Source: Welwitschia mirabilis
Lineage: Eukaryota; Gnetophyta; Gnetopsida; Welwitschiales
DNA length: 64,000 nucleotides
Direction: 5' to 3'
NCBI GenBank assembly: GCA_051453625.1
Contig: JBOZIK010000001.1
Span: 279,691,675-279,755,674 of the forward strand
A program made the position numbers and the translations under genes. How positions within the stretch are numbered: position 1 is the first letter of the stretch; each line of letters begins with the position of its first letter. This document shows positions 37,711 through 48,990 of this stretch, one piece after another. Under the pieces are notes generated by a model that worked only from the letters and a program-made list of their open reading frames with translations, searched no databases and was not told the DNA's origin.

Positions 37711-37969
37711 CTGTACTAGCTCTGCAACTTCTTTTGTTGCTTATCCTTCACTTTTCAAAAGGAATACAATCACATGCATGACAACAAGAGGTGTTGGAGA
37801 TTTAAAGGAGTCCAATCTAAAATGAGAAAAGGTTTTTCTTAGGGCTGATCTTAATGTTTTGCTCAATGAAAATTAGAACATTACTGATGACACTAACATT
37901 AGGGCCACCATCCTGATGATTAAGTATCTAATTAAGAAATGCATTAAGGTTATTTTGTCCAATTACTTG
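37711..37969 (+). pseudogene. PGK: plastid-type phosphoglycerate kinase N-terminal fragment
   Basis: From 37778 the plus strand reads MTTRGVGDLKESNLK, a stop, then EKVFLRADLNVLLNEN, a stop, then NITDDTNIRATILMIKYLI and KVILSNYL. This is the conserved start of PGK, including the RADLNVP substrate-binding stretch and the ITDDTRIRA motif. The preceding codons (SSATSFVAYPSLFKRNTITC) resemble the end of a plastid transit peptide, as in the Calvin-cycle enzyme. PGK interconverts 1,3-bisphosphoglycerate and 3-phosphoglycerate with ADP/ATP. Two in-frame stops and only about 64 codons make this a dead fragment. It ends at ttg|gtgag, which looks like an exon end with its donor site, so the copy may be genomic rather than a retrocopy. 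Confidence 0.8.
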
Positions 37970-38499
37970 GTGAGAATATGTTGATGCTTTTTGCATTTTA
38001 TATTGTTTTTTCTTGTTATAAATTTTTGAAGAGTTTCTCTATTAGAAGAAATGTGGATATTGTTTATTAAATACAATAGAGGATGGATGATATTTTTGAA
38101 ATAAAGAAAAAATGAAATGCACTGGAATTTGCCTTAAAAGGGCTTTAAATTATTTTGTTTATGGAATGAAATTTTTGATTTTGAAAGCCACATAAGCACT
38201 AATGTTTTGAAATTATGGGATGCATATAGATAGTTTTAATATGCCAAACATGATTACATTAATTAAAAATTTTTAAATATCTTACTAAAAAAGGGAGGAG
38301 CTAGTACCTGAAAGGTTATTTGGAAAAACTTACCAAAGGTATCTAGGAAGGCTTTGATAAAATATCGCAAAGACCATCTTGTTATTTATATTAAAATATG
38401 TCCAAGTGAACATGAATCTACATAAAACCCTAAGAACAAAAACTAGAAATAAAATAAGAAGAGATGAATAAACAATGGAGATAAAATAAAAAAATGTAT
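37970..38499. other. AT-rich, possibly intron-derived sequence after the PGK fragment
   Basis: It begins with a donor-like gtgagaatatg and is T-rich at first, as plant introns are. No further PGK exon was found. Confidence 0.25.
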
Positions 38500-39432
38500 T
38501 GTCTTATATTACATTGTGTTATCTTATAATTTATAATATTATAATATACATTATATTAAATCATATCACACTAGATTATCTCCTATACATAATGTTATAT
38601 ACATTATACTATATTAAATTGTAGTATATGATCTTATATTATATTTCTTATATATTATATTCTATTATATTATAAACATGATAATGTATTATCTTATAAT
38701 ATCCTATCTCATATGTATAGTATTACATGCATATATTATAAGTTATAAACATGTTTAATTATTACCTTAAAACCTTTTGAATAAGAAAAGGATGTCAAAC
38801 TTAATATTTAGTATTGGTACCTTCCCTTAAAGTACAATTATCATAACCTCTTAATGAAGAAAGAGTGGCCATTTAGACTACCACAATGTTCACATTTTAA
38901 GGCTTAAATGTCTTTTCTTTAATATTTAAATATATGATATATTATACAAATTAGATGTTTTATGATATGTTTATGATTCCATGAAATTATGTTGTATTAT
39001 ACAGTAAACAATGATGCAGGTTTAGCACATTTTGTAAGTTATTTCTAGTACGCCTCAATGCTTTATAGGTAGGTATCCTTTAATATAATTTCTTGCATGT
39101 TTAAGAATATGAGTTAAATGTTCCAAGTAGTTATTTGTTATCTTATGTATAAAATGATGTAATAACAGTAATTATTTTATGATTCTCATTAAAATAATTT
39201 GACATTTAATTAGTTGTCTTTACTCTTTCACTTCTATTGTAATAAGTCCTATTAAGACTAGTGATTTAATGAATGGAATATGTCATATTTCTTTTGGAAT
39301 TTTCTACATTTTATGTTTATATATTAGTAGATTCAATATGATATGTTATAAAAGGAGTAGTTATGAAGTGCCTTACCGAATCGGTGTGTGTGCGTGTATG
39401 TGTATATGTATGTATGTTAATCATATTTTTGC
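38500..39432 (+). repeat. direct duplication, copy 2 (~0.9 kb)
   Basis: Second copy of the segment at 31070-31964, about 7.4 kb away, with many substitutions. It continues past the shared end as catgagtttactataataac, whereas copy 1 runs into the gap. The 64-codon frame at 39363-39557 crosses the end of the copy and is not a gene. Confidence 0.75.
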
Positions 39433-40690
39433 ATGAGTTTACTATAATAACATTCTATTATGATATGTTCCCTCTCATTGTCTTCCACCAAAATGTTATA
39501 GAGAGATATGAGAGGTCTTTTGTGCTTAGGAATGCAGGATTACTAATGGTTATTTGACCAAGTAACTAGGAGGTTTACTAACTATATATATATAAGTGGG
39601 TACCCATAAATCTTATTTATATTAATATAAATGTGCATTCTCATTATTAATTCACTATAATTCCTTAATAGGATTAGATGTTATAACCTTAAGAGTTTTA
39701 AATCAGCTGCCTCCTATACTTTTACATATAGCTACTATGTATATGTACATACATTTGTGTGCAATATCCATCATTGTTGGTTTAAATATTGAGTTCTTTC
39801 ATTAGTCTTTGCATTCTTTCATGCCTAGAATTATCACATGCCCCTGATATGAACTACCTTAATCTATCTTATGCTCATGCATATTGGTGGATATTGAAAT
39901 AATGTCCAAAATAGAACTATGTGTGTTTTGAACTCCTCTAGATGAGGAATACATAGGTATGGTTGCTTATCTATTGGTGTAACCAACCACTAAACTACAA
40001 CTACACACTTCTTATATGTGCTTCTAATTAATATTTCTAATTAACCTTAAGATTGGTTATGCTATTAGCCAAGCGAGCTATCATCATACAGTCCACTTGA
40101 TTGAATCCTGTGGATAAGTAAGAGGTAAATCTCTTAATCATAACCTAATCATTTCACTACAATATTTAATTAATGTAATTCAACTTACTTAAAAAAAACT
40201 ATTCTTTTAGGTCCAATACAAAAACTAAATCATGATAGTCTACAGTGAGTGTCCAATGTTATGGTAGCTTCACTTTTCTAATGTCTTATTTTGAGTTCTT
40301 TGGAATATCCTCTCAAAAAACCTATCTACATATGTAAATCCTATAAATGATGGAAGCATTAATTATCCCTTTTTGCATATTCTTATGGCTTGGGCTATTA
40401 ATTTAGCTATTATTTGGTATCTATCTCTTTCTAATGTCACTATTCCCTTCATCATTGCCTTTGTTAAATTGAAAATGGAATTTCCTTTTACATTTAAAAG
40501 TGAATCCCATCCTACCTGCATGATTCTTTCTCATAACTCAGCATTATTACAAAACCTTATATCATTTGAGAGCTTATATTAAAGATTCTTCTCCATTTTG
40601 CATAGATATTGAAAGCTTAAGATCTTATGCCTTACCTCTTCTACTATACCTTCTACTTCTTGCACCTGTAACTTAAAAACATCTACTATT
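39433..40690. other. no gene recognised
   Basis: Short plus frames (for example 40373-40582) are complementary to the decayed 3' end of LINE-B and are probably shadows. Confidence 0.35.
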
Positions 40691-41500
40691 TTCTACAAAT
40701 TATATAAATCACAAGAATACTTAGAAGAACTTACCTGAAGTTTGTAGAATGCCTCCCATGTTACCTTTTTTCTTATATTCCTCCATACTGAAATAGTAAA
40801 TGGGGATTTTTAAAACAAATAGACTACCACCTCGGCCACTTTGCAAGTACTATAGTTTCTAGAATTTTTAATCTTTTTATCCTTAGTTATGTTCTAGATG
40901 GAACTTCATCTTTTATAGTAAGCCATTTAAGCACTGAGTATTTTCCCATAACTTCCCTTCTTCACATGTTCTTTAATAATTTGTTAAGCCCATACATCTT
41001 AAATAATATTACATTGGAAATGTACTATCACTATCAATAATTTTTACATCTCAGTCATCCATTGATCCTACATATGCCTCCCTCAAAAGGATCTTTAGCT
41101 TTCTCATTACTGCCTTCACCACCTCAACTCTGCTTCTAATACTTTCCATTTTTATATAGTCTTTATTCTAAGGTTCTTAATCAATTTGAATCAAGTTTTA
41201 GTCCTTCTTAGTTTCAGAATTTCATTTGGACATTTGTCATTCATAAATTTTGAACACTAAAAGGGAATATCCCCTTGTCTTATTAACTAGATAATTGAGG
41301 CTTATAACTAAGCCCTTCCTTTATATAATGCTTTCCAAAAGGGGAACCCTTCCTCGTGGTCTTCCATTTTATGAGTTTATTTTAAGAAGTGCTTTCCCAA
41401 CTTCCATTTTTAAAATTATTTTAGATATGGCTAAAAACATACTATCCTTTATATATTAAATTCCTCATTCTCTAAATTTAACCAACTTCAAAATCTCTTT

Positions 41501-41722
41501 CTAAGGGTTGAAGTGGAATTTTATTTCCCCTTTTTCTCTTGACCATATGAAATTTCTTATTACTTTGTTCAAAGTCTTTTTCACCTTTTTTAATAATACA
41601 TCGCCTAAAGTGCTATATTTGAAAATTGCTAATATAATAGATTTAGCTAAAATAATCCTTCCTTTACTTGAGATGAAAATTCCCTTCCAAGAGTTACACT
41701 TTTTCTTTACTTTGTTAATCAA
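41501..41722 (-). pseudogene. LINE-B ORF2 C-terminal fragment (open, 73 codons)
   Basis: The frame begins MINKVKKKCNSWKGIFISSK, continues GRIILAKSIILAIFKYS, and ends with KTLNKVIRNFIWS. This is the post-polymerase region of plant L1 ORF2 that precedes the zinc-ribbon domain (usual pattern W..K.LS..GR..L.K.V...IP.Y and C..FLWG). It is open by chance within a dead element. Confidence 0.75.
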
Positions 41723-44485
41723 ATCCTCCCATGATAAATATTATTCTACTAAAAGAGCAGAATCCTAAATAGCTATCTTTTTCTCTTTGCTTTTCAATCC
41801 TTATGCTCTTGTAATACTCTATTGCACACTCATAGACATGTTAAATTAGGATATTCTATGCTTTTTCTAACTTATCACAAGTCCTAATCTTAAGATAAAT
41901 CTTTCTAGTCCCTTTTTGATAGCCTTATCTATTTTACATTAATCTTAAAAAAGATGATTGAGTCATTTGTAAAATGATTTACTAAGATCCACATAAGACG
42001 AGTTATTAATCATTACATGCCTTCTTTAATTACATAATCTTGTAATACATCTAAAACAATAATAAATAAGTATGGCAAAAGAGGATCCTCTATTATAAAC
42101 CCCTTTTCATACTAAAATATCCATAATTCCCCTAATTTATCTTTAAAGAAAACTTCATCATCCTCTATATTTGTATTATCAAATCTATGAATTTTACTAA
42201 AAAGTATTTTGTCCTTAAGACATGTTTTAGCAAGCTTTAGAAAACTATGTCATACATCTTTTGGATATCTAGTTATAGAGCACAAGCCCTTTTATTTCTA
42301 ATTTGTATTGAGTGAAAGACTTCATGATTAAGAATCACTTGGTTAAGAATACTACATCCCTCCAAAATCCTACTTGATTATTCTTCATTACTATCATCAA
42401 ATAAGATCTTATTCTACTTATTAATACTTTAGAAAATAATCTATATAATATGTTATACATTCCTATGGATCTGTAATCATATACCTCCTTCACTTTACAC
42501 TCTTTGTTATTATAAGAATATGGGTATTATTCCATGCATATGGAATAGTCCTTGCTTTATAGACTTATTACAAGCCCTTTTTACCAAGCGGCTTATGATT
42601 CTTTAATGTCTTCTAAGGAACTCCGCTATCCAATTATCAATAACCTAGTTATGATTAAGTTTTATTCTTTTTAGAACGTTTTATATTTCATCTCTATCCA
42701 ATTGCTTCAAGGGAACTTTCCCTCACCATAATCCTCTTCATAGTTTTAATGGTTTCATAATTTTATTTTATATTCACAAGTTCTTTAAACTCTCATAAAA
42801 TGTCGCATGACTTCATTCTAGTTATAAATCTTACCTTTCTAATATATAGCCTTTATTATATTGCTTTTTCTCTTATAATTCAACACTCTAAAGAAAAATT
42901 TGAATGCATGTCTCCATCCATTAACTAATTCATATGCATCATTTCATGTTAATCTGCTTCTTTCTACTTTCTCATATAATGTAATTCCCAAAACCTACTT
43001 CATTTTTTTTCCTATAGGTTCACCCCTACTCTTAGTTTTTATAAATTCCTTTGATGTCTTCTTTTAAAGATTTCTTTTTATAAAAAATCCTCCCTTATTA
43101 TTTCCTCCATTCTTTTAGCTAGTTTTTAACCTTTTAAGGTTTAGTTTCAAGTTAATGGGTTTGCAACTTCATTATCCCACTCTTCATCTATAAAATTTCC
43201 ATTTCATCTTCTTAAAGCCATTTGTTTTTCAAATGCAAAGTGGATTTTTTTTTTCACCTTTTCCTATCTTGTATTAGAAATATTCATTCATGATCTAAAA
43301 ATCACCTATTATTTCCTATCTAGTTCTTGTCCTTGATCAAATTTATTTATACCAAGGCTTTATTTATTTTAGAGAAAATCCTATCTACTCATTTTTTATG
43401 ATTAAACTAAGTGAACTAGATTTACTAAATAATTATATCCACTAGCTCCAAAGATAAGATCATGTCCGCTGCTTTTGATACTCCCGAGTTTTTTCATTTG
43501 TCTCATCCTTGATTTTTAATTTATATAATGTCTAATTGAAATATCCTATTATGATGTAATGCTTTCTCTCTATCCTTTTTTATATTTTCTTCCATACTTT
43601 ACACTATTTTGCTATATTTTGAATGAAATAGGTATTTACGAGATACTAGCCTATAATGCTATAATTTGGAACCACTTGTTATTTTTAATTTTATTATACA
43701 CTATGTCCTTCACAACCATTATAAGAATCCCTCCTTCTCTTTCATATCCTAACACCCACTTCATATTTTAATTCTTTCTAAACCCAACCAATAAATTTAT
43801 TTTTTAAATCTTTGTTTCTTATACACAAACTATTTCCACCTATTGACTATTAATGAATTCTTCTAAGATTTTTAGTTTTTGAGATCTTTTCATGCCTCTA
43901 ATATACTAACTTAGAATCTTCATTTGTGTTTTTTCTTATAAGGCTTACTTGACATTGCTAGCACCATCTTCTGTGATCCATTTGCAATATTTTCATTGGG
44001 CTCCTCTTTAGCTTTAAAAACTATAAATTGTCTTCTTATTTTCTTTATGAATACTTGATATTCTATGCAATGATAATCTAATTTTGACTTTGATTCTTAT
44101 AAAACTTTTGAATCACTACTTGATAGTAAGAAAAATTTATCCCCTCTATTCTTCTTTCTATTTCTTTACTAGGTTATTTTATGATAATTCTCTTATTCTG
44201 AGATTCTTTTTCAGTATTACTCCTTTCCTTTAATAGTTTTCTTCTTTTGTTGTTTGTCTCTCTTCTTTTATATTTGTTTTATCTATTATCTTTATGATTC
44301 TTCATTTGCTAACTATTTGAAATCTCTCTGAATCTTTTTTCAATATGCACTCCTTTATTAAGTAATTCTACTTCTTAAAATGTTGGCGTTATTTGGAAGT
44401 AAAATTCTCCCTAGTATGTTTTTCCTATCACATTTACTACAAGATTTTTGTCTATTTGTTAAACAAAATATTTTTGAATGGCCTA

Positions 44486-44689
44486 TTACTGCACATTTAG
44501 AATAAGGAGGGAGTACATTTTATACTCTACTTTCAACTTGTCAATTACATAACTATGTAAAACCTTAAAACTTCTTAATATTTTTGTGATATCTAGGTCA
44601 ATCGCAGTGTACAAGTGGATAAGAACTAGCCTTATACCACTAGCTGTCATTGGGTCTAGTTTTAACACTTCTTCAAATTTTGATATCAA
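44486..44689 (-). pseudogene. LINE-B ORF1 fragment (DUF4283/CCHC-type)
   Basis: Sixty-seven codons containing VLKLDPMTASGIRLVLIHL, then IDLDITKILRS and KLKVEYKMYSLL. The pattern of an AR.CVEIDL.KPL box followed by a VEYE..P..C segment is that of plant L1 ORF1 just before its zinc knuckle. The cysteines of the knuckle are not preserved. ORF1 proteins bind the element RNA. Confidence 0.55.
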
Positions 44690-45499
44690 TTCCTTTATGA
44701 ACTCATGGTTTCAAAGAGTGAGGCTTATCCCTCTTAGTTTCATCCAAATTGTAGCCTTTGGAATATCTTGTTAAAATTATCTCTTAAATGTCATCATGTC
44801 AAGGAAAGATCATAATCCCTAAAAACAAAGATCCTTTAATCATTACCATATTCAAGTGCTTCTTGAACTTAAACTTGAACAAAATCATACTGTCTATTAA
44901 GGCCCCAATTTGCATGAAGTTTATCTCTATCTATTTCACTATAATCCATTTCCTTACAAAATCTAAATTTGGTCTCGAACAAGAGGATACAAATCATCCT
45001 ATAAGACTAATACTTAAATTTCTTCTTTGCTATAATATAGTGCTCTGCATATAACCTAATTTTAGAAGTTCCATTTTCTTTGGAAAAAATGTATAAAAGG
45101 AGTCTTTGTGAGCATTCCTAATATAGCGAGGCTCATAGTGCTCCACAAAGACTATTAGCCCTTTTTTCACTACCTCTTGCTGTACTATGCAATCCATCCA
45201 CTATAGAGATTTTCCTTATATTATAAGAGCTGCATGAACCCCATGGACTACTCTTCTTTGGTTCATCCTCTTCATTATCTTAGCACACTCTCTAGCTTAC
45301 CCAAAAACACATGCTTCTCAGACTACAATCCTAGCACTAGGTCATGACCAGCCACTCTCTTAAAATCCTCTTATTTTGAGCTTATCAAAACTAATTTATT
45401 AATAGTAAATTTTTGTAGCTACTTATAAGTTTCTTGAAAATGAAATTTTAAGGATTCTAATTCTTTCATCATATTAAACAATTTTTCATGATTTAGAGA

Positions 45500-46700
45500 A
45501 AAATAATATATAATTTTTGAAAAGAATAAATATCAAAGATTTTTTTTCAATTGATCTTAAAAGTAAATAGGCGTAATAAGGATTAATTTAGCAGATCAAC
45601 TAATTAAATGTTGCTTGATAATCTTTAATTAAAAAGGTAAAGTTATCTATAAAGCATATGTTGATTAGCTACTTTATATTTTTACTAATACAAATATCCT
45701 AGATAATATTTTCCTACTCATCCTTTTAAATAGGATGATATAAAATTTTTTTGGTAGTCCTACACAAATGAGGAGTTAAAGGACATTCTTGCCTTATAAA
45801 TATTTTAATAGAAAAATTCAAACTAACATAATATATAATAGAAAAATAATTATCTAGTCTCTAAACAAATAATTGATCATATGAATAGAAACATTTTTAA
45901 ATCATATCCTTTCCATGCAAAATAACATAAAGTCTCATTCAATTATGTCATAAGATTTTGAATAATCAAATTTAAGAAAGGTAATATCTTAATTTGTATT
46001 CTCTGATCATGTTAAACCTTTTTTAAGTTAGATACAATGTTATTAGGAATATACCTATGTTTAATAAAACCACTCTAGTTAATACAAATAATATCAAATA
46101 GAATAGTACAAAGCTTATTAGATAAAACATTTTGTTATAATTTTGTAAGAGAAATTGAGTGAAGTATTTAGTCTCCAACTAAAAATAGAATGTAATTTGA
46201 GTTTAATAAAATACTGATGATACTTTAATTAAGATTGGAACATTAACTACCTTTATATAATCCTTCTTCAACTGCCTTAAAGTAGTCTTTCTTAATAATG
46301 TTCAAATGCTTGTATAAAATTCTATAGAAAAATATCATTCCCAGAGTCTTATCATTAATAGTGTCATAGAAATCTCTTTTAACTCATCTCCTATAATTTA
46401 TTTATCCATAATTAAATGATGAATTTTTAAATTTTACTATGAAATGTGGATGATATTTTAATCAAAAATATTCTGATAAAAAGCATATGATTTAAAGACC
46501 TTATAAACATGTCTAATTTAATAACTGATAATAGCTTGAGTGTTAGAATGTAAACTACCATGACATTCAACTTTATTTAATTAAGAAGAAGGAAAAGCTC
46601 TCTTGCAAAACTTAAAATGTTCTTTATGATTAACATCTTAAATACTAAGCCAAGGAATTCTACTCTTAAGAATAGCACTTTGAAAAAAAAATATATGTTT
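45500..46700 (-). mobile_element. second LINE lineage, reverse transcriptase region, minus strand (LINE-C)
   Basis: Joined across frameshifts, the minus strand shows in order YKHLNIIKKDYFKAVEEGLY, LNFSYKIITK (the LLNVSYKIIAK box), ICIN then SGFIKHRYIPNNIVSNLKK, LKFDYSKSYDIIE, RQECPLTPHL (RQGCPLSP box) and ICFIDNFTFLI (degenerate FADD box) near 45650. These motifs differ from the plant L1 type seen in LINE-A and LINE-B and suggest another LINE clade. No endonuclease or 3' end was recognised. LINE-B's ORF1 begins about 150 bases away on the same strand. Confidence 0.7.
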
Positions 46701-47649
46701 TAGAAGTTTAAATAATGCTTGATTTTTAAAAACTTCATGTGTAGTGGATGACTAAAAGAATCTTGTTCTATAGAAATAGAAATTAATTATAATGTTGTTG
46801 AAATTTTGAATATATTTCTTTTAATTTAATATTGATTTACTTACCAACATATCTTTAATAATCCTAAATATAACACATAGCACAAGTTCACCATACCATT
46901 CATTCACTATTGATACTTAAATGAGGATCTACATTTCATAAAGCATGTAAAATTAATTTTCTTAATTTAGAGTTATATGTATTTTCATGTAATAGAAAAT
47001 AAATAATTTGACTTCTCCGAATGCCCAAATTTAATCTATAAATGACATCATGATCTAACAACAAGAAATCATTATAAAATCTAATAAAAGCATTCTAATT
47101 TTGAAAAGAGATATAAAAGAAGAAAATAGTCAAATCTAATTAAGGTAATAAATAATATGATCAAATATTAAATAAAAATTTGATCAAATATTAAAATAAT
47201 ACTTAAGACAAGAAAACTAAAGTTACTAAAGATAGTTACTACAATGTAACTATTTAATAAGATAGTACTAGCAAATTTTTTCCCTAAGGAATTTGTAGGA
47301 AAAGAGAATTATTTATTGTTATCTAGAAATTCTATGGAATATTAAAATCTTTATCAAGTATCTATGGAATAACTAGAAAATAAAAAGTTAAATATAATCA
47401 AAATGTAGCTCTTTTGGAAGATGTTTTTCAAGCATGAATAAATAAAATTCTCTGATTTTCATAAAGCAAAGAAAGCAACAATTAACTACATCTATTTTAA
47501 TAATCATGATCATTCTAGGTAATATTAAAGTACTAATTTAAGTAATAATGATATAAAAACTACATTTATAGGTACAATGATTTATGATAAGTGTAACCCT
47601 ATTTTCAAAAAGATAGAATTATAACAAAGACATTTTAAGGGCTATCTAT
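46701..47649. other. AT-rich, possible upstream part of LINE-C
   Basis: No definite endonuclease motif was seen on the minus strand and no other gene on either strand. Confidence 0.25.
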
Positions 47650-47943
47650 GAGTCCTTAGATATAACACATACACATAGTAAATAAGTGCCCTAAACTATG
47701 TGATAAGTCAATCATTGGATTGTATTAAGCCATGTAGTTCTCATAGTTCTCTCTAAAACATATAAATGGTTAAATGTTTGAATGCTATCCTTTAAGACTT
47801 TGTAATAAGAAAAGTGATTTGATTATTTAAAAAAGAAAGGGGAAAAAGAAAGAGGAAGAGGAAGAAAATAAAAAAGGAAAAACTTTTTTTCTTAAATGTT
47901 CATTATGATAAGATTGAAAAAGCCCAAAATATTCCTTAGACAT
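47650..47943. repeat. 293-bp tandem duplication, unit 1
   Basis: Begins around acacatacacatagtaaataagtg at 47666 and includes catgtagttctcatagtt, a purine-rich gaaagaggaagagg block and attatgataagattgaaaaa. Unit 2 repeats all of these at 293 bases. The 60-codon minus frame at 47827-48009 spans the junction and is not a gene. Confidence 0.85.
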
Positions 47944-48237
47944 TTTAAGAATACATAAACACATACACATAGTAAATAAGTGCTCTGAACTATCTGATAA
48001 GTCAACCATTAGGTTGTATTAAAGTCATGTAGTTCTCATAGTTTTCTCTAAAACATGAAACTTATTAAATGTTTGAATTCTATCCTTTAAGGATTTGAAC
48101 AAGAAAAGTGTTTCCATTATTTAACAAAGAGAGGGGGGAAAGAAAGAAAAAGAGGAAGAAAATAAAAAACAGAAAAAAAATTTTTTCCTTAAATGTCCAT
48201 TATGGTAAGATTGAAAAATCCATAAATATTTCCTTAC
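47944..48237. repeat. 293-bp tandem duplication, unit 2
   Basis: Same block order as unit 1, roughly 85 percent identical by eye, with several small indels in the purine-rich tract. Confidence 0.85.
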
Positions 48238-48990
48238 GATAGCCTTCTATCATGTTGAAAATAAACTATGAAGGTTTCATAAACCTATATCTAAGCTTTT
48301 GCTACACATAAGTATGTTGAAAATCTTCCTATGAATCATAGGATGCAAAAACTAAATGACATCTTCAATTCTTAGATATTGAATACACTAGCATAATATA
48401 AGTTCCTTGATGTAAAAAATACTAAATAAAATGATAATATTTAGGAAGAGTAATCTCTTTCCATATTTCTTTAAATATTTTCAATCAAACTATATGAATT
48501 ATTTAAATTCCATTTCATGTTATATCTAATTTAAATATGTAAATACAAAACTAAAAACTTATATGCATTATGAATTTTTTAAGGCATTAAGGCTAAACCA
48601 TCTTTTCATAGTTATCCAAAGGATTATTTAACTACTTTACTATTTCAACTAATGAAAATATTTCTAAAGCAGTTGAAAAATTTAATAAATGCATGGTATA
48701 AAATCATGCAAAATACCAAATACCCTAAGTAAGCCATTAATTTTTCTAACACAAGCAAGTAAAAGAAAATCTCTCTAGGATTATATATAAGATAATATTA
48801 AATGCCTATAATGCTAAAGAAAATCCTTGAATGGGAAGCTACCATGGATATCATATGTTGAAGCCATTATTTTAAAATCTTAAGCTTTATCTAATATATT
48901 TGATATGAACTTTATTATTAAGCTTATCAAATACTTTTAAAAATATGATTACCTTTAGTTTTAATTAGATGTGATAAAGTTATTCACTTA
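48238..48990. other. AT-rich, no gene recognised
   Basis: No motif seen. It may include the 3' part of LINE-D. Confidence 0.3.

Larger units (their letters stand above)
40691..45380 (-). mobile_element. L1-type LINE, decayed, minus strand (LINE-B)
   Basis: Read on the minus strand, ORF1 remnants come first: about 45300-44790, then 44486-44689 with a DUF4283/zinc-knuckle-type segment including GIRLVLIHLYTAIDLDITK and VEYK. ORF2 follows: reverse transcriptase motifs YRSIGMYNILYRLFSKVLI near 42440-42475, then NNQVGF, and LLPYLFIIVLD near 42060-42090. The C-terminal region is the open frame 41501-41722 (WKGIFISSKGRIILAKSI and IRNFIWS). Overall length and order match a nearly full-length plant L1, riddled with stops. 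Plus-strand frames across it are shadows. Confidence 0.8.
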
